64,000 nt of DNA from Scytonema sp035967975 (GTDB lineage Bacteria > Cyanobacteriota > Cyanobacteriia > Cyanobacteriales > Nostocaceae). The translations under genes were made by a program, and so were the position numbers. Positions 1-7,343 of this stretch are shown here, piece by piece. The notes below the pieces were generated by a model that was given only the letters and a program-made list of their open reading frames with translations, was not told where the DNA came from and did no database searches. Each line of letters begins with the position of its first letter. Within the stretch, counting starts at the first letter, position 1. The stretch covers positions 1 to 64,000 of the forward strand of contig JAWQFQ010000005.1 in the NCBI GenBank assembly GCA_035967975.1, read 5' to 3'.

Positions 1-10
1 CTGTTCCCGA

Positions 11-46
11 TTCCGTACTTGTTATTTTAGCATAACAAGTACGGAA
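11..46. repeat. perfect 15-bp inverted repeat (hairpin)
   Basis: Arms at 11-25 and 32-46 are perfectly complementary with a 6-base loop (26-31). No T-tract follows, so it is not a convincing intrinsic terminator. It lies just upstream of a CHAT gene tail and looks like a small palindromic insertion or a dispersed palindrome. Confidence 0.7.
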
Positions 47-108
47 GAGCCAAAACAATTTACAGTGAACCTCAGCATTGGGCAGCTTTTTGTGCGATCG
101 GACAATAA
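31..108 (+). pseudogene. 3' tail of a CHAT protease gene
   Basis: The last 14 codons (64-105, then TAA) read SEPQHWAAFCAIGQ. This is the conserved end of cyanobacterial TPR-CHAT proteins; compare HWAAFCAIGM at the end of the TPR-CHAT gene at 8400-12503. The frame has a TAG at 28-30, inside the hairpin at 11-46, so no intact gene continues upstream in this frame. The main gene may lie outside the window and have been broken by the hairpin insertion, or this may be a detached tail. Two similar tails occur at 6067-6108 and 30998-31051. Confidence 0.6.
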
Positions 109-129
109 TTAAGCTTCAATGTATATCCA

Positions 130-444
130 TTACGCAATTGCATCAAGTCCTTGTTTCTGGACAAGCAGCAGCAGCTTCAATGCAGGACCACCTGGCTTTT
201 TCTTCCCACGCTCCCAATCTGAAACTAGGTTTTTAGAAACATTGAGATAACGGGCAAAAACGGGTTGCGATACCCGCTCATGTTCCCGAATTTCCTTGAT
301 TTGCTCTGGTGTTAGCATCTCAACCGGAGAAAGACACGTCTCATCAAACTCGCGCATGGTTTGCTTGGTGATAGCCCCCACCTCGTGCAAAGCTTCCATC
401 GTCTCATGAATCGCGGCAAATGCCTCACTGCGATATTTCTTCAT
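130..444 (-). CDS. XRE/HigA-like antitoxin, orphan
   Basis: A 104-residue helix-turn-helix protein. The second half has the pattern of the HigA2/NadS type: SQPVFARYLNVSKNLVSDWE followed by a Lys-rich turn and a Gly-Pro. In that family the antitoxin binds its own promoter and neutralises a RelE/HigB-type toxin encoded just upstream. I prefer the ATG at 444 (GGAGG about 12 bases before it) over an in-frame TTG at 453. The toxin gene that should precede it survives only as a C-terminal stump (425-523, -), so this antitoxin now appears to be an orphan. It may still act as a regulator. Confidence 0.75.
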   Translation of the reverse strand: MKKYRSEAFAAIHETMEALHEVGAITKQTMREFDETCLSPVEMLTPEQIKEIREHERVSQPVFARYLNVSKNLVSDWERGKKKPGGPALKLLLLVQKQGLDAIA

Positions 445-523
445 CCTGCTCAACCTCCGTCAAATGTCCCTTGTCAATAAGTTCCGCAATTTGCTCATCG
501 GATAAGTTCTTCTGGCTTAGACT
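425..523 (-). pseudogene. C-terminal stump of a RelE/HigB-type toxin
   Basis: Reading leftward from about 523, the frame gives SLSQKNLSDEQIAELIDKGH and then a short acidic tail ending at the TGA at 425-427, inside the antitoxin gene. That tail, with LSDEQIAELIDKG followed by an acidic end, and its overlap with a HigA2/NadS-like antitoxin, fit the end of a RelE-superfamily toxin. A TAG sits immediately upstream in frame, and the catalytic part is gone. Confidence 0.5.
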
Positions 524-536
524 CTAAAAAAAATTA

Positions 537-611
537 TTTACCAAACCAGTAAAGACTATTTGATATGATATTTTGTCTGGTAATAACACATTTATTTACC
601 AAAATGGTAAA
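537..611. promoter_or_regulatory. two operator-like palindromes upstream of a toxin-antitoxin unit
   Basis: TTTAC-N7-GTAAA lies at 537-553 and TTTACC-N5-GGTAAA at 595-611. Two related palindromes directly before the toxin stump and XRE gene fit autoregulation by the antitoxin, as known for this class of TA operon. Binding is inferred, not shown. Confidence 0.5.
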
Positions 612-631
612 CTAGTATAGTCTACTAACGC

Positions 632-688
632 ATGGAAATTACCTTCGCTGACAGCAAACTGCATTTCATTGGAGATTACCATGATTAA
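632..688 (+). pseudogene. RelE-type toxin with large internal deletion
   Basis: An 18-codon frame reads MEITFADSKL + HFIGDYHD and stops at TAA 686-688, overlapping the ATG of the XRE gene at 681. The first ten residues match the usual start, and the GDYHD end matches the usual C-terminus, of RelE-family toxins that precede XRE-ImmA genes. The roughly 90 residues in between are missing. Start and stop are therefore kept while the toxin body is lost, and the 4+ base overlap with the antitoxin is preserved. Confidence 0.5.
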
Positions 689-995
689 GACAACCCGAAC
701 ATTCACCCCCGATTGGGTTTCTTCCCCTGGTGATACCATTGCTGATTTCTTAGAAGAGCGTGATTGGACACAAGTACAGTTAGCAGAGCGATTAGGCTAT
801 ACTACTAAACATATCAGCCAGTTAATTAATGGCAAAGCACCTATCAATGAAGAAACAGCTCTGAAGCTAGAACGGGTTTTGGGGAGTACAGCAGGATTTT
901 GGCTCAATCGCGAAGCCCAATATCGCGCTGCTTTAGCTAGGATTGAAGAAGAAAACCGCTTAAATGAGTGGACATTTTGGTTAGACCGACAGTAA
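681..995 (+). CDS. HigA/VapI-type XRE protein, truncated from an XRE-ImmA protein
   Basis: A 104-residue protein with a clear helix-turn-helix at about residues 18-75 (TIADFLEERDWTQVQLAERL, then TTKHISQLINGK). The family acts as antitoxin and autorepressor. I start at ATG 681 (GGAG 8-10 bases upstream) rather than the TTG at 669. Full-length relatives carry an ImmA/IrrE-like zinc-peptidase domain after this region. Here the frame stops after WLDRQ, and ImmA-type coding resumes in another frame at 994-1139, so the gene is a shortened remnant. The DNA-binding part is intact and may still function. Its toxin is deleted (632-688). Confidence 0.7.
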   Translation: MIKTTRTFTPDWVSSPGDTIADFLEERDWTQVQLAERLGYTTKHISQLINGKAPINEETALKLERVLGSTAGFWLNREAQYRAALARIEEENRLNEWTFWLDRQ

Positions 996-1139
996 ACCAA
1001 AATTTGAAAAAGTAGTGCGCTCAATTCGTTCTTTGACGATGTTACCACCAGAAGAATTTAAACCACAGATGCAACAGTTGTACCGGGAAGCGGGGGTTGT
1101 GCTTGTTTTAGTACCATCAATTAAGCGATCGCACGTCAG
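994..1139 (+). pseudogene. ImmA/IrrE-like fragment
   Basis: Shifted by one frame relative to the XRE gene, the DNA reads KPKFEKVVRSIRSLTMLPPE followed by EFKPQMQQLYREAGVVLVLV and PSIKRSHVSG. This resembles the linker and beginning of the ImmA-like domain of XRE-ImmA fusion proteins. It breaks off at about 1139, before the HExxH zinc site, exactly where a WD40-derived fragment starts. It is a dead piece. Confidence 0.55.
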
Positions 1140-1431
1140 TGGTGTTGTCGGCACTACCACTAGCAAGTGTCGTACCATTGGGACTAATGGCAATAGAACG
1201 CACAAATTTTGAATGACCTTCAAGGGTATGCTGTATTTCACCTGTTTCCCAATTCCAGATTTTTACTTGTGTGTCACTGTCACCACCACTAGCGAGTAAT
1301 CCATTACAGCTGAATGCAACTGACCAAACTGCTCTTGAATGTGCTTTAAAAGTGCGCTGCAATTCCCCAGTTTCCAGATGCCAAATTTTAATCGTATTAT
1401 CGTAACTTCCACTAGCAATGGTTTGCCCATC
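1140..1431 (-). pseudogene. transplanted WD40-gene fragment
   Basis: These 292 bases align without visible gaps to 37449-37740 (constant offset 36309), inside the zinc ribbon-WD40 gene at 37138-38466, with only scattered mismatches. The encoded strand gives WD40 pieces such as HTLEGHSKFVRSIAISPNG and GSADNT. Both edges are abrupt: an ImmA-like stump on the left and a methyltransferase-like N-terminus on the right. The fragment was apparently copied or left behind by rearrangement. Confidence 0.75.
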
Positions 1432-1583
1432 AGTCTCATCTCAGCCAATCCTGCCTGTGCAAAAGGTAGGGACAAACGATAAGTACTATCAACAGCATTG
1501 TGTAAATCTGTTAACAAACGCTCGCGCAATTGACGGATAGTATTAGATAGTTTGAGTTTAGCTTCTGGGGTAAGATAGGACAT
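1432..1583 (-). pseudogene. N-terminal stump, possibly of a DNA methyltransferase
   Basis: From ATG 1583 the first 49 residues (MSYLTPEAKLKLSNTIRQLR, then ERLLTDLHNAVDSTYRLSLP) look like a true N-terminus, after which the frame runs into the WD40 fragment. From memory this N-terminus resembles cyanobacterial Eco57I/PglX-like adenine methyltransferases of restriction or phage-defence systems. No catalytic motif remains here, so the assignment is weak. Confidence 0.4.
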
Positions 1584-1819
1584 GATTCGGACACGCAGAG
1601 GGCTAGGGGCAGCTATGGTGAAAGTTTTTTGTAATCTGCTTAATTACTTAACCAGTTTTTGCTTGTATTCTAAGAGAATTCATATCTAAAATCCAATTTT
1701 CATCTATAAGTTCCAGATTTTCAACGTGAGCCAAATCGCAGATTTTTGGGTTTATTCGGTAAACAAGAAAATTGGGTGATTAAGGACATTGCTTAGCAAA
1801 ATTTTGACACAAAATACAT

Positions 1820-2272
1820 TCATCCTTGTCGTGGATCGTCTAAAGGGGGATGCCAACCGCCTTTTAACCAAAAACGACGTGCTTTCACAATCGAACCATC
1901 ATTATGACGGTCATCATTGAAGTCTAAACGATTACAAGTAGCTCGTCCGGTGGGAGTCGTACCGATAACTCTTAAACCATCTGCTGACCAAATAAAATGT
2001 TCCGACCACTTTTGCTTGCGAGGATTAAAAAGTGGGATTTTCTGTGCAGTTTCCGGGTCTATACCAGTTGTAAAATTATAGCGATATCCATTACAACGCT
2101 GACACGCTAAAGCTAAATTATCTGGCTCATCCGTAGAACCAGGCAGTGAACGGGGAATAATATGGTCAATTGCAAATAAAGCTGTACTTGCTTCTTCTGA
2201 AGAATGACAGTATTCGCAAAGAAATTTTGCCCTTTCTCTGACTAATTTCTTCGTGGCGGCATTAACTGTCAT
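1820..2272 (-). CDS. HNH endonuclease
   Basis: A 150-residue HNH-family nuclease. Visible are a CEYC knuckle (about residues 19-22), the DHIIPRS motif with the active-site His, an Asn in the DNLALAC stretch and a second CQRC knuckle, giving a zinc-stabilised beta-beta-alpha metal fold. The C-terminal 50 residues (LDFNDDRHND, then WHPPLDDP) are typical of free-standing cyanobacterial HNH proteins. Its ATG overlaps the stop of the small gene upstream by 4 bases (ATGA), so the two are translationally coupled. The substrate is unknown; it could be a mobile or defensive nuclease. Confidence 0.85.
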   Translation of the reverse strand: MTVNAATKKLVRERAKFLCEYCHSSEEASTALFAIDHIIPRSLPGSTDEPDNLALACQRCNGYRYNFTTGIDPETAQKIPLFNPRKQKWSEHFIWSADGLRVIGTTPTGRATCNRLDFNDDRHNDGSIVKARRFWLKGGWHPPLDDPRQG

Positions 2273-2508
2273 GATTCAGCTATGATTTTGGCATTGAGTA
2301 ATGTAAAAATTCTATCTAATTCCAAGATTCCGGCTAATTCTGCTTCCTCTTCTAAGGTAAGCATCTCAGCTTTTTTTCTCTCAGAAAGTTCTTCCAAACG
2401 AGCTTGTAATTCCGAGGTAAATTTGAACAAATTGAGATTTCTCACTTTGCTAATTTGAATTCCGGAATCTACCCAAGATGAGGGCTGAACCATTAATTGA
2501 GTCATCAT
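2269..2508 (-). CDS. small protein coupled to the HNH gene
   Basis: About 79 residues from ATG 2508; an in-frame TTG at 2520 is less likely. It is a helical, Glu-rich protein (LEELSERKKAEMLTLEEEAE). I do not recognise a domain. The 4-base overlap with the HNH nuclease indicates one transcript and a shared job, perhaps as a partner or inhibitor of the nuclease, which is inference only. Confidence 0.65.
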   Translation of the reverse strand: MMTQLMVQPSSWVDSGIQISKVRNLNLFKFTSELQARLEELSERKKAEMLTLEEEAELAGILELDRIFTLLNAKIIAES

Positions 2509-2579
2509 GGCTGTTACCAAGTGAGTTGGGGAAATGATTTTATTATAACAATCACTTAATTGGTAGGTTTGGCATCAGT

Positions 2580-2715
2580 CTCATTCTCTTCTTCCTCAAA
2601 CAAAAGAATTTTGCTTCTGTCACCTCTTGACGCAGTTCTACTAATGCAGGGTCACTGCAATTTGGAGTGCCAGAATTTTATCTAATGTATCGTTGGTTAC
2701 TTTAATGCTAGGCAT
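2580..2715 (-). pseudogene. broken small ORF
   Basis: From ATG 2715 the frame reads MPSIKVTNDTLDKILALQIA and soon stops. A neighbouring frame continues with PALVELRQEVTEAKFF. This looks like one frameshifted small gene on the same strand as the HNH pair. The start resembles small antitoxin-like or regulator proteins, but I cannot assign it. Confidence 0.3.
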
Positions 2716-2885
2716 GAAATAATAATAAGAAAATAAGATTTTTTATGTGTTTAGTGTTGATTGCGATTTTAATTGTAGTACTTAATATAGTGCCTACCTT
2801 AAAGCCTCTCGAAGATAAGCGTGCCGGAGGCATTCGCATCTTTCCTGGTTAATCCACTGATGCAACGTTTCCCACGAAAAAATAA

Positions 2886-2945
2886 ATGACACGACGTATT
2901 ATTACGCCAAAAGCAAGCGAAGATATTGATGAATTGTTTGCTTAC
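2886..2945 (+). pseudogene. ParE/RelE-type toxin N-terminal stump
   Basis: The first 20 codons read MTRRIITPKASEDIDELFAY, the usual beginning of ParE-like toxins. The similarity ends at about 2945, where the stop end of the convergent 619-residue gene begins. The rest of the open frame is antisense to that gene. This is the third toxin stump in 3 kb. Confidence 0.5.
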
Positions 2946-2949
2946 AGCA

Positions 2950-4809
2950 TCACATCAACCCCAAATTTCCCATCGCTTTCCACAAATTGCGTCGTCGTTG
3001 ATGGTTCACTTTCCATTCCGACAATAACCTTTGATAACTCTGCGGTGCTAATTCCTTCAATGCAGACATCCATTCCGCATTTTTACTGTAATCCGAATTT
3101 TGAGACTGTTCTGGTTTGGGGACAAAATTGTGTAAATTTGCTCTCCAATAATCCATCACCCTTTCCCACAAATCTGAAGGTGCGTATTCTTGAAGAGACT
3201 TTCTTCTGGAAACATCATCGGGTGTAGATGGTTGGTTGGGTACAACTACCACCTCATAAAATTTAGGGTAAGGAGGTTTTCCTTGGTACTTAATATCGGT
3301 CAAATCCTTGGTTAGCAAGCGTAAAACACTATATTCTTCACCTAATTCTGCCCTATCTCCAGGTAAATTTGCCAACCACTCGGTCATTCGCTGTTCAAAC
3401 CAAGCATATCCAGTTTCTGCAGTTGTCATACTGTCAAGTAGCCAATGCAACCACCAACTATTTACAGTTTTATCTGTTGTATAAAAATTTGAATGCCTGT
3501 ATGGTGTACCACGTTTAATTATCGAGTTACGCCAGGAATTAAACAATGCTTGTCGAGTATTTTCAGACACTTGTATCTCTGCAAATTCTTCCAGCATCTT
3601 AGCCCAATCGTAGCAAGATTCAAAAGTAATACACTGCATTTCTAGAGCATTTACCCGTTCAGTTTCTCCCAACTCTCGAACTGCTTGCTGGTAATAGCGC
3701 AGTAAATTTTTTACATTTTCTCCGTTCTCATACCCGTAAGCAAATCCGTTCATTAAAACGAATAATAAGGATGTTTCTGGTGTCCAAGGACTATTATCCT
3801 GTTTGTTTTTTAACAAGGAATCCAAAGTCTCTTGAATGACTGCAAGACTTTGACGATACTCCTGCTTTGCCAACAAATCCTCAATGACAGGTAGACCATT
3901 CTCCCACTCCTGGGGAATAGTGGCTCGGAGATTGTTTAAATATATTTCTGGTGTAGCGAATTGACGCATTGCTTCCATGTAAAACATATGCCAATGGGAA
4001 TGGGTATTTTCCAGGTCATATTTCCACAGGGAACTCTCTTGATTAGCTGTCATTCCCGCTAACATCAACTGTTTTTGAACATTGGGTAAATCGGAACAGA
4101 AATCGATGACAGCATCACCATCTAAACTGACGTGGACGAATTTTTCTTCCCATTCCCGGATATTTTCCGCGAATTTAAACCCATCTTGTCCTTGTCTATG
4201 CACTAATAACCATTCCCACTCCAACAAACAATGGGTGATCGCTGCTTCCAAATGAATCCCGTCATGAATTTCCATCCACTCGGGTATGCCATCGGAAATT
4301 TCCCTTTCTGCTTCTAGTAAACTGACAGCAAAACCATCGTCGTAACTAAAGCCATTCTCAAAAGCCGTTTTTACCAATGGCTTCATTTTTTCGGCGATCG
4401 CTTCTAAATCCTCTACAAAAGTATAATTATCAAAATAAGGTTCTTCCCAACGTACCTCTTGGACTATGTACTTCCCCTCTTCCTCGGATGCTTCCCAAAT
4501 AATTTGATTCCATTCTTGCCATAATTCCGACCAAGTTTGAGCTAATTTCGCTAAGGAAGTTGGTTGTGTTTTGGTTGTTTTTTCTGGTTCAATTATTTGA
4601 GGTGGAGCAATGATTTGAGTTAAAGTTGCTTTGGTATCCGGTTGGAGTTGAGCTAAAGCTATCGATCGCTGTTCTTCGGATAAAACTACAAATAATTCAT
4701 CGAGTAGCTGGGAAATTTCTGTTTCGGTCAGCGCCTTAAAGATGCGAGAACCTAGAGAAGCTTGTGGTTCGACATTACCTTGAGAATTATTTTGATTCTT
4801 TTTTGGCAT
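2950..4809 (-). CDS. uncharacterised 619-residue protein
   Basis: Start at ATG 4809, with GGGGAG about 10 bases upstream; an in-frame ATG at 4830 is the alternative. The N-terminal 110 residues are polar and Pro/Thr-rich. The remainder is predicted helical and rich in Trp, Glu and Tyr (WSELWQEWNQIIWEASEEEG), with helix-pair periodicity around residues 340-460 suggestive of degenerate TPR-like repeats. No catalytic motif, signal peptide or membrane segment was seen. Codon use looks ordinary. The gene is isolated between toxin debris and the next operon, so the context gives no function. Its 3' end abuts the ParE stump, which suggests that it arrived or was rearranged there. Confidence 0.75.
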   Translation of the reverse strand: MPKKNQNNSQGNVEPQASLGSRIFKALTETEISQLLDELFVVLSEEQRSIALAQLQPDTKATLTQIIAPPQIIEPEKTTKTQPTSLAKLAQTWSELWQEWNQIIWEASEEEGKYIVQEVRWEEPYFDNYTFVEDLEAIAEKMKPLVKTAFENGFSYDDGFAVSLLEAEREISDGIPEWMEIHDGIHLEAAITHCLLEWEWLLVHRQGQDGFKFAENIREWEEKFVHVSLDGDAVIDFCSDLPNVQKQLMLAGMTANQESSLWKYDLENTHSHWHMFYMEAMRQFATPEIYLNNLRATIPQEWENGLPVIEDLLAKQEYRQSLAVIQETLDSLLKNKQDNSPWTPETSLLFVLMNGFAYGYENGENVKNLLRYYQQAVRELGETERVNALEMQCITFESCYDWAKMLEEFAEIQVSENTRQALFNSWRNSIIKRGTPYRHSNFYTTDKTVNSWWLHWLLDSMTTAETGYAWFEQRMTEWLANLPGDRAELGEEYSVLRLLTKDLTDIKYQGKPPYPKFYEVVVVPNQPSTPDDVSRRKSLQEYAPSDLWERVMDYWRANLHNFVPKPEQSQNSDYSKNAEWMSALKELAPQSYQRLLSEWKVNHQRRRNLWKAMGNLGLM

Positions 4810-4939
4810 CTTGCTCAACTCCCCTCGCATTATACAAATAGATTATTTCACGCGGGGGTGACGAGGATAGTTGAGCAAACATTATTTAACACGCGATCGC
4901 CCTCTGATAGTATGTGTTGGAGAATCGAAAAAGCAAAAG

Positions 4940-5032
4940 CTAAACAGCAACAGAAATTGGCAACGATTCTTCTTTCCAGTCCCAATTTTCATCATCTGAC
5001 GAATCAATATCATCTGGTTGGTCTTGGGTCAT
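4940..5032 (-). CDS. small acidic ORF, last gene of a three-gene run
   Basis: A 30-residue frame (MTQDQPDDIDSSDDENWDWK, then EESLPISVAV). Its ATG overlaps the stop of the preceding gene as ATGA, the classic sign of translational coupling. The peptide is strongly acidic. It may be a genuine micro-protein or the stump of a longer third gene. No family was recognised. Confidence 0.4.
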   Translation of the reverse strand: MTQDQPDDIDSSDDENWDWKEESLPISVAV

Positions 5033-5334
5033 GCTGCACCTAAGCTAATGTCGTTTTGAACGTAATCCAATAGGGGAGGAAAGATTTTGGATTTGTCGGT
5101 AGAGATTAGCACAAAGACTACATTGGTTGTACTTGACTCACGGATGTAGTTGTAAAGGACAGCGAAAGCTTTTGTGGTCAAGTAGTGAGCGTTTCTCAGT
5201 AAAACCAAAATTTTTGAGTTTTCAATTTCAGACAGTGAAGTCTGTACCTTATTTATCAACTGTTTCACATCCTCGGCTTCATAACCCCTAGCCGCATCAA
5301 AATCCATAACTCGGTCACACAGGAAAGATGTCAT
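5029..5334 (-). CDS. small protein resembling an AAA+ fragment
   Basis: A 101-residue protein with a good ribosome site (GGAGAA) before ATG 5334. Residues 42-80 (KILVLLRNAHYLTTKAFAVL, then a stretch ending VVFVLIST) have the layout of a clamp-loader or STAND-type Walker B and sensor-1 strand pair. The acidic Walker B residues are replaced (RNAH), and there is no P-loop. It is therefore either a non-hydrolysing derivative or a truncated ATPase core. It sits second in a run with the 110-residue gene upstream (28-base gap) and the acidic ORF downstream. Confidence 0.55.
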   Translation of the reverse strand: MTSFLCDRVMDFDAARGYEAEDVKQLINKVQTSLSEIENSKILVLLRNAHYLTTKAFAVLYNYIRESSTTNVVFVLISTDKSKIFPPLLDYVQNDISLGAA

Positions 5335-5362
5335 AGCGAATTCTCCGTTTCATTATCCAAGG

Positions 5363-5695
5363 TTAGTTCGTCTTCTTCAATTTTTTCAAAGGTTCCGTCA
5401 GCAAGTCGCCGCCAGCCATTACATCATCCTCTTTATAAATACGCAAAGTGGTGTGAATATCTTCCACAACCGAATCTAGGTCATCACCACGCACTACAAA
5501 GTACGCTACGCCAATATAAAAATCTTCAATGTAATGAATGGTTACATTTTGTAAGCTATCTTGCCAAATGACTTCGTGAGGTGTGTTTTCGTCCGCCTTA
5601 ATTGTCCGAATTAGAGACCAGTCATTATTCCATGCAGCAGCATCTACATCACTTTCAGATACAGTTTCTTGGAGAACAACACGAACTGTCTTCAT
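5363..5695 (-). CDS. uncharacterised 110-residue protein
   Basis: The first gene of the three-gene run. It is predicted to be an alpha/beta protein with alternating hydrophobic strands (NVTIHYIEDFYIGVAYFVVR) and a Lys-rich C-terminus. No Cys pairs, signal peptide or membrane segment were seen. I do not recognise the family. Position suggests it works with the AAA-like fragment downstream. Confidence 0.6.
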   Translation of the reverse strand: MKTVRVVLQETVSESDVDAAAWNNDWSLIRTIKADENTPHEVIWQDSLQNVTIHYIEDFYIGVAYFVVRGDDLDSVVEDIHTTLRIYKEDDVMAGGDLLTEPLKKLKKTN

Positions 5696-5755
5696 GATTT
5701 TCTCGTCCTTTGGCGACCGATATAAAATTCTACAATTTTACTGGTGATCAACATT

Positions 5756-6014
5756 TTAGCATCTCTGTAATTGTCTTTCATGAACAGTAGTGTTACCTAC
5801 CTTATAAAACCGATGGCTTTTCCAAGGTTGCCCTGCAGGACGATTTCCTCGCCGTGAATGTTCTACTAAAGCGGGTAAGCCTAAACCAGATGGGATTTCT
5901 ATTGGCTCTTCCCGAGTTCCTGGCATTGTCTCCATCCGGTCTAATTTCATCTGCAACATCATGAACTAAATTTCTAAGTTCTTCACCTTGGGGCATATCG
6001 ATATATCTCAACAA
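5756..6014 (-). pseudogene. frameshifted gene remnant
   Basis: Two overlapping frames on the same strand look like one broken gene. The first (from 6014) gives LRYIDMPQGEELRNLVHDVA and the second (ending 5756) gives EIPSGLGLPALVEHSRRGNR and PWKSHRFYKVGN. They join by a shift near 5945. No family was recognised. Confidence 0.4.
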
Positions 6015-6034
6015 GTGAGCAAAGCGCTGTCATG

Positions 6035-6108
6035 GTATAGATAAGGTTGTTGGCGTTGTTCGTTCATTATTGACCAATCGCACAGAAACCAGCCCAGTGA
6101 AAAGGTGT
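6035..6108 (-). pseudogene. CHAT gene tail joined to the head of a following gene
   Basis: At 6108-6067 the minus strand reads TPFHWAGFCAIGQ and stops, the standard CHAT C-terminus. Its TAA shares one base with an ATG (TAATG) that begins MNEQRQQPYLY (6067-6035), the usual start of the next TPR-type gene in such cyanobacterial arrays. Both ends are cut, so only the junction between two former CHAT-cluster genes remains. Confidence 0.55.
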
Positions 6109-6323
6109 CGAATTATGAATTATGAAAAGTTGAGCTTAATTCAATGCTACAGCTATTATGTAACACATTCGGCGCAAATACTGATAAAATCTAGTAAGAT
6201 TGTGCAATTATAGAGAAAAATCCTTCAACTAGGGTTTTGCAAAAGAAGGCGGTTAATACTTGGCGACGTAATCGCATTCTTTTCTCCAATTGTAAGCAAC
6301 ATCAGGAACTGGTCTTGAAAAAT

Positions 6324-7343
6324 ATGGACTTAGTAGCTGGTCAAAGGCGCAAAAAATTACAAGAAGCTTTCATTGATGCTTTCCCCCAAGAATCATTATT
6401 AGAACAGATGTTATTATTTGAATTGGATAAGAAGTTAAAAGTAATTGTTGGCTCTGGTAATAATTTAGGGGAAATTATTTTCATATTAATACAAAAAGCA
6501 GAATCTGAAGGATGGCTAACAGATTTAATCCGTGCAGCGCATACATCAAATCCAGGCAACTTGAAATTACAAGATTTTGTTCTTGATAAAGTTGATGATT
6601 CACAGAGATATGAAAATTTTACTGAAGTTAAGTTGTCACAGGCAGAACAGGAAGTAACTTGTGCAAACCAAAAAACTTTTGTTGTTAATACATCCTCAAA
6701 AAACTATTCAATCCCTCTGCTAAAATCCATTAAATTGATAGAAGAGCACAAGTATGATGGTAAATTAGCTGTTATTGAGATCGGAATTTATAAATTGAAT
6801 TATTTTAATAAGATGAATATTGAACTAACTATTTCATTTGGAAATTTAGAATTAACAATTCCAAAAATAAATAAATTTACTTTTAAAAAAGAAAGTATAG
6901 ATGTTAAATTTGGTATTAAAAGTGGGGAATTATGTTTTGATTTAAAAAATGGAAGTATGCCCTTGAGTGAACGTAGACAACTTTTAAATCAAGATGATAA
7001 CTGGAGGGCAATGCCTGTAGGTGCATCAGAAGCTCCTGTTTGGCAATTTGAATTGAATAATGAATCAACTATAAGAAATGAATCAAGAATCTTGTATGGG
7101 TGTTTGCAAAAAAAACTTTTAGGAATTTTAGAGTTATTAGAAGTAAGTAACTGCTGTGAGATAGAAGCAGTTTTTAAAATTAGTGTTAATAGAAATTGTA
7201 TAGAAATAATAGGTTTAGATGATGGAGAAAAGAAAAAACAAAAAGAAACTAAAATAGGATTGTTACTGCGATATTTAAAACCTGAATTAGAAAATTATAT
7301 AAGTAAGGTAGCAGTCAGATATGACCCAGCCGATAATTCCTGA
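6324..7343 (+). CDS. EAD1-domain protein with unknown C-terminal domain
   Basis: About 339 residues from ATG 6324; an in-frame TTG lies at 6237. Residues 1-75 match effector-associated domain 1: MDLVAGQRRKKLQEAFIDAF, then LEQMLLFELDKKL and LIQKAESEGWLTDLIRAA. EAD1 is a death-fold-like adaptor that recruits partner proteins carrying the same domain in cyanobacterial conflict systems. The C-terminal 250 residues are mostly beta strands with Lys-rich turns and have no motif I recognise; this is presumably the effector or sensor part. Its last 23 bases overlap the pentapeptide-repeat gene, so the two are coupled. The gene is more AT-rich than its neighbours, which suggests transfer. Confidence 0.7.
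   Translation: MDLVAGQRRKKLQEAFIDAFPQESLLEQMLLFELDKKLKVIVGSGNNLGEIIFILIQKAESEGWLTDLIRAAHTSNPGNLKLQDFVLDKVDDSQRYENFTEVKLSQAEQEVTCANQKTFVVNTSSKNYSIPLLKSIKLIEEHKYDGKLAVIEIGIYKLNYFNKMNIELTISFGNLELTIPKINKFTFKKESIDVKFGIKSGELCFDLKNGSMPLSERRQLLNQDDNWRAMPVGASEAPVWQFELNNESTIRNESRILYGCLQKKLLGILELLEVSNCCEIEAVFKISVNRNCIEIIGLDDGEKKKQKETKIGLLLRYLKPELENYISKVAVRYDPADNS

Noticed and set aside
1015..1212. 65-codon plus-strand ORF as a gene
   Set aside because: Its first half is the ImmA-like stump and its second half is antisense WD40 sequence; it is a chance fusion.
2886..3227. 113-codon ORF as a full protein
   Set aside because: Only the first 20 codons look like a toxin; the rest is antisense to the 619-residue gene.
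4762..5043. 93-codon plus-strand ORF
   Set aside because: It is antisense to the head of one gene and to the coupled small ORF, with no family-like sequence.
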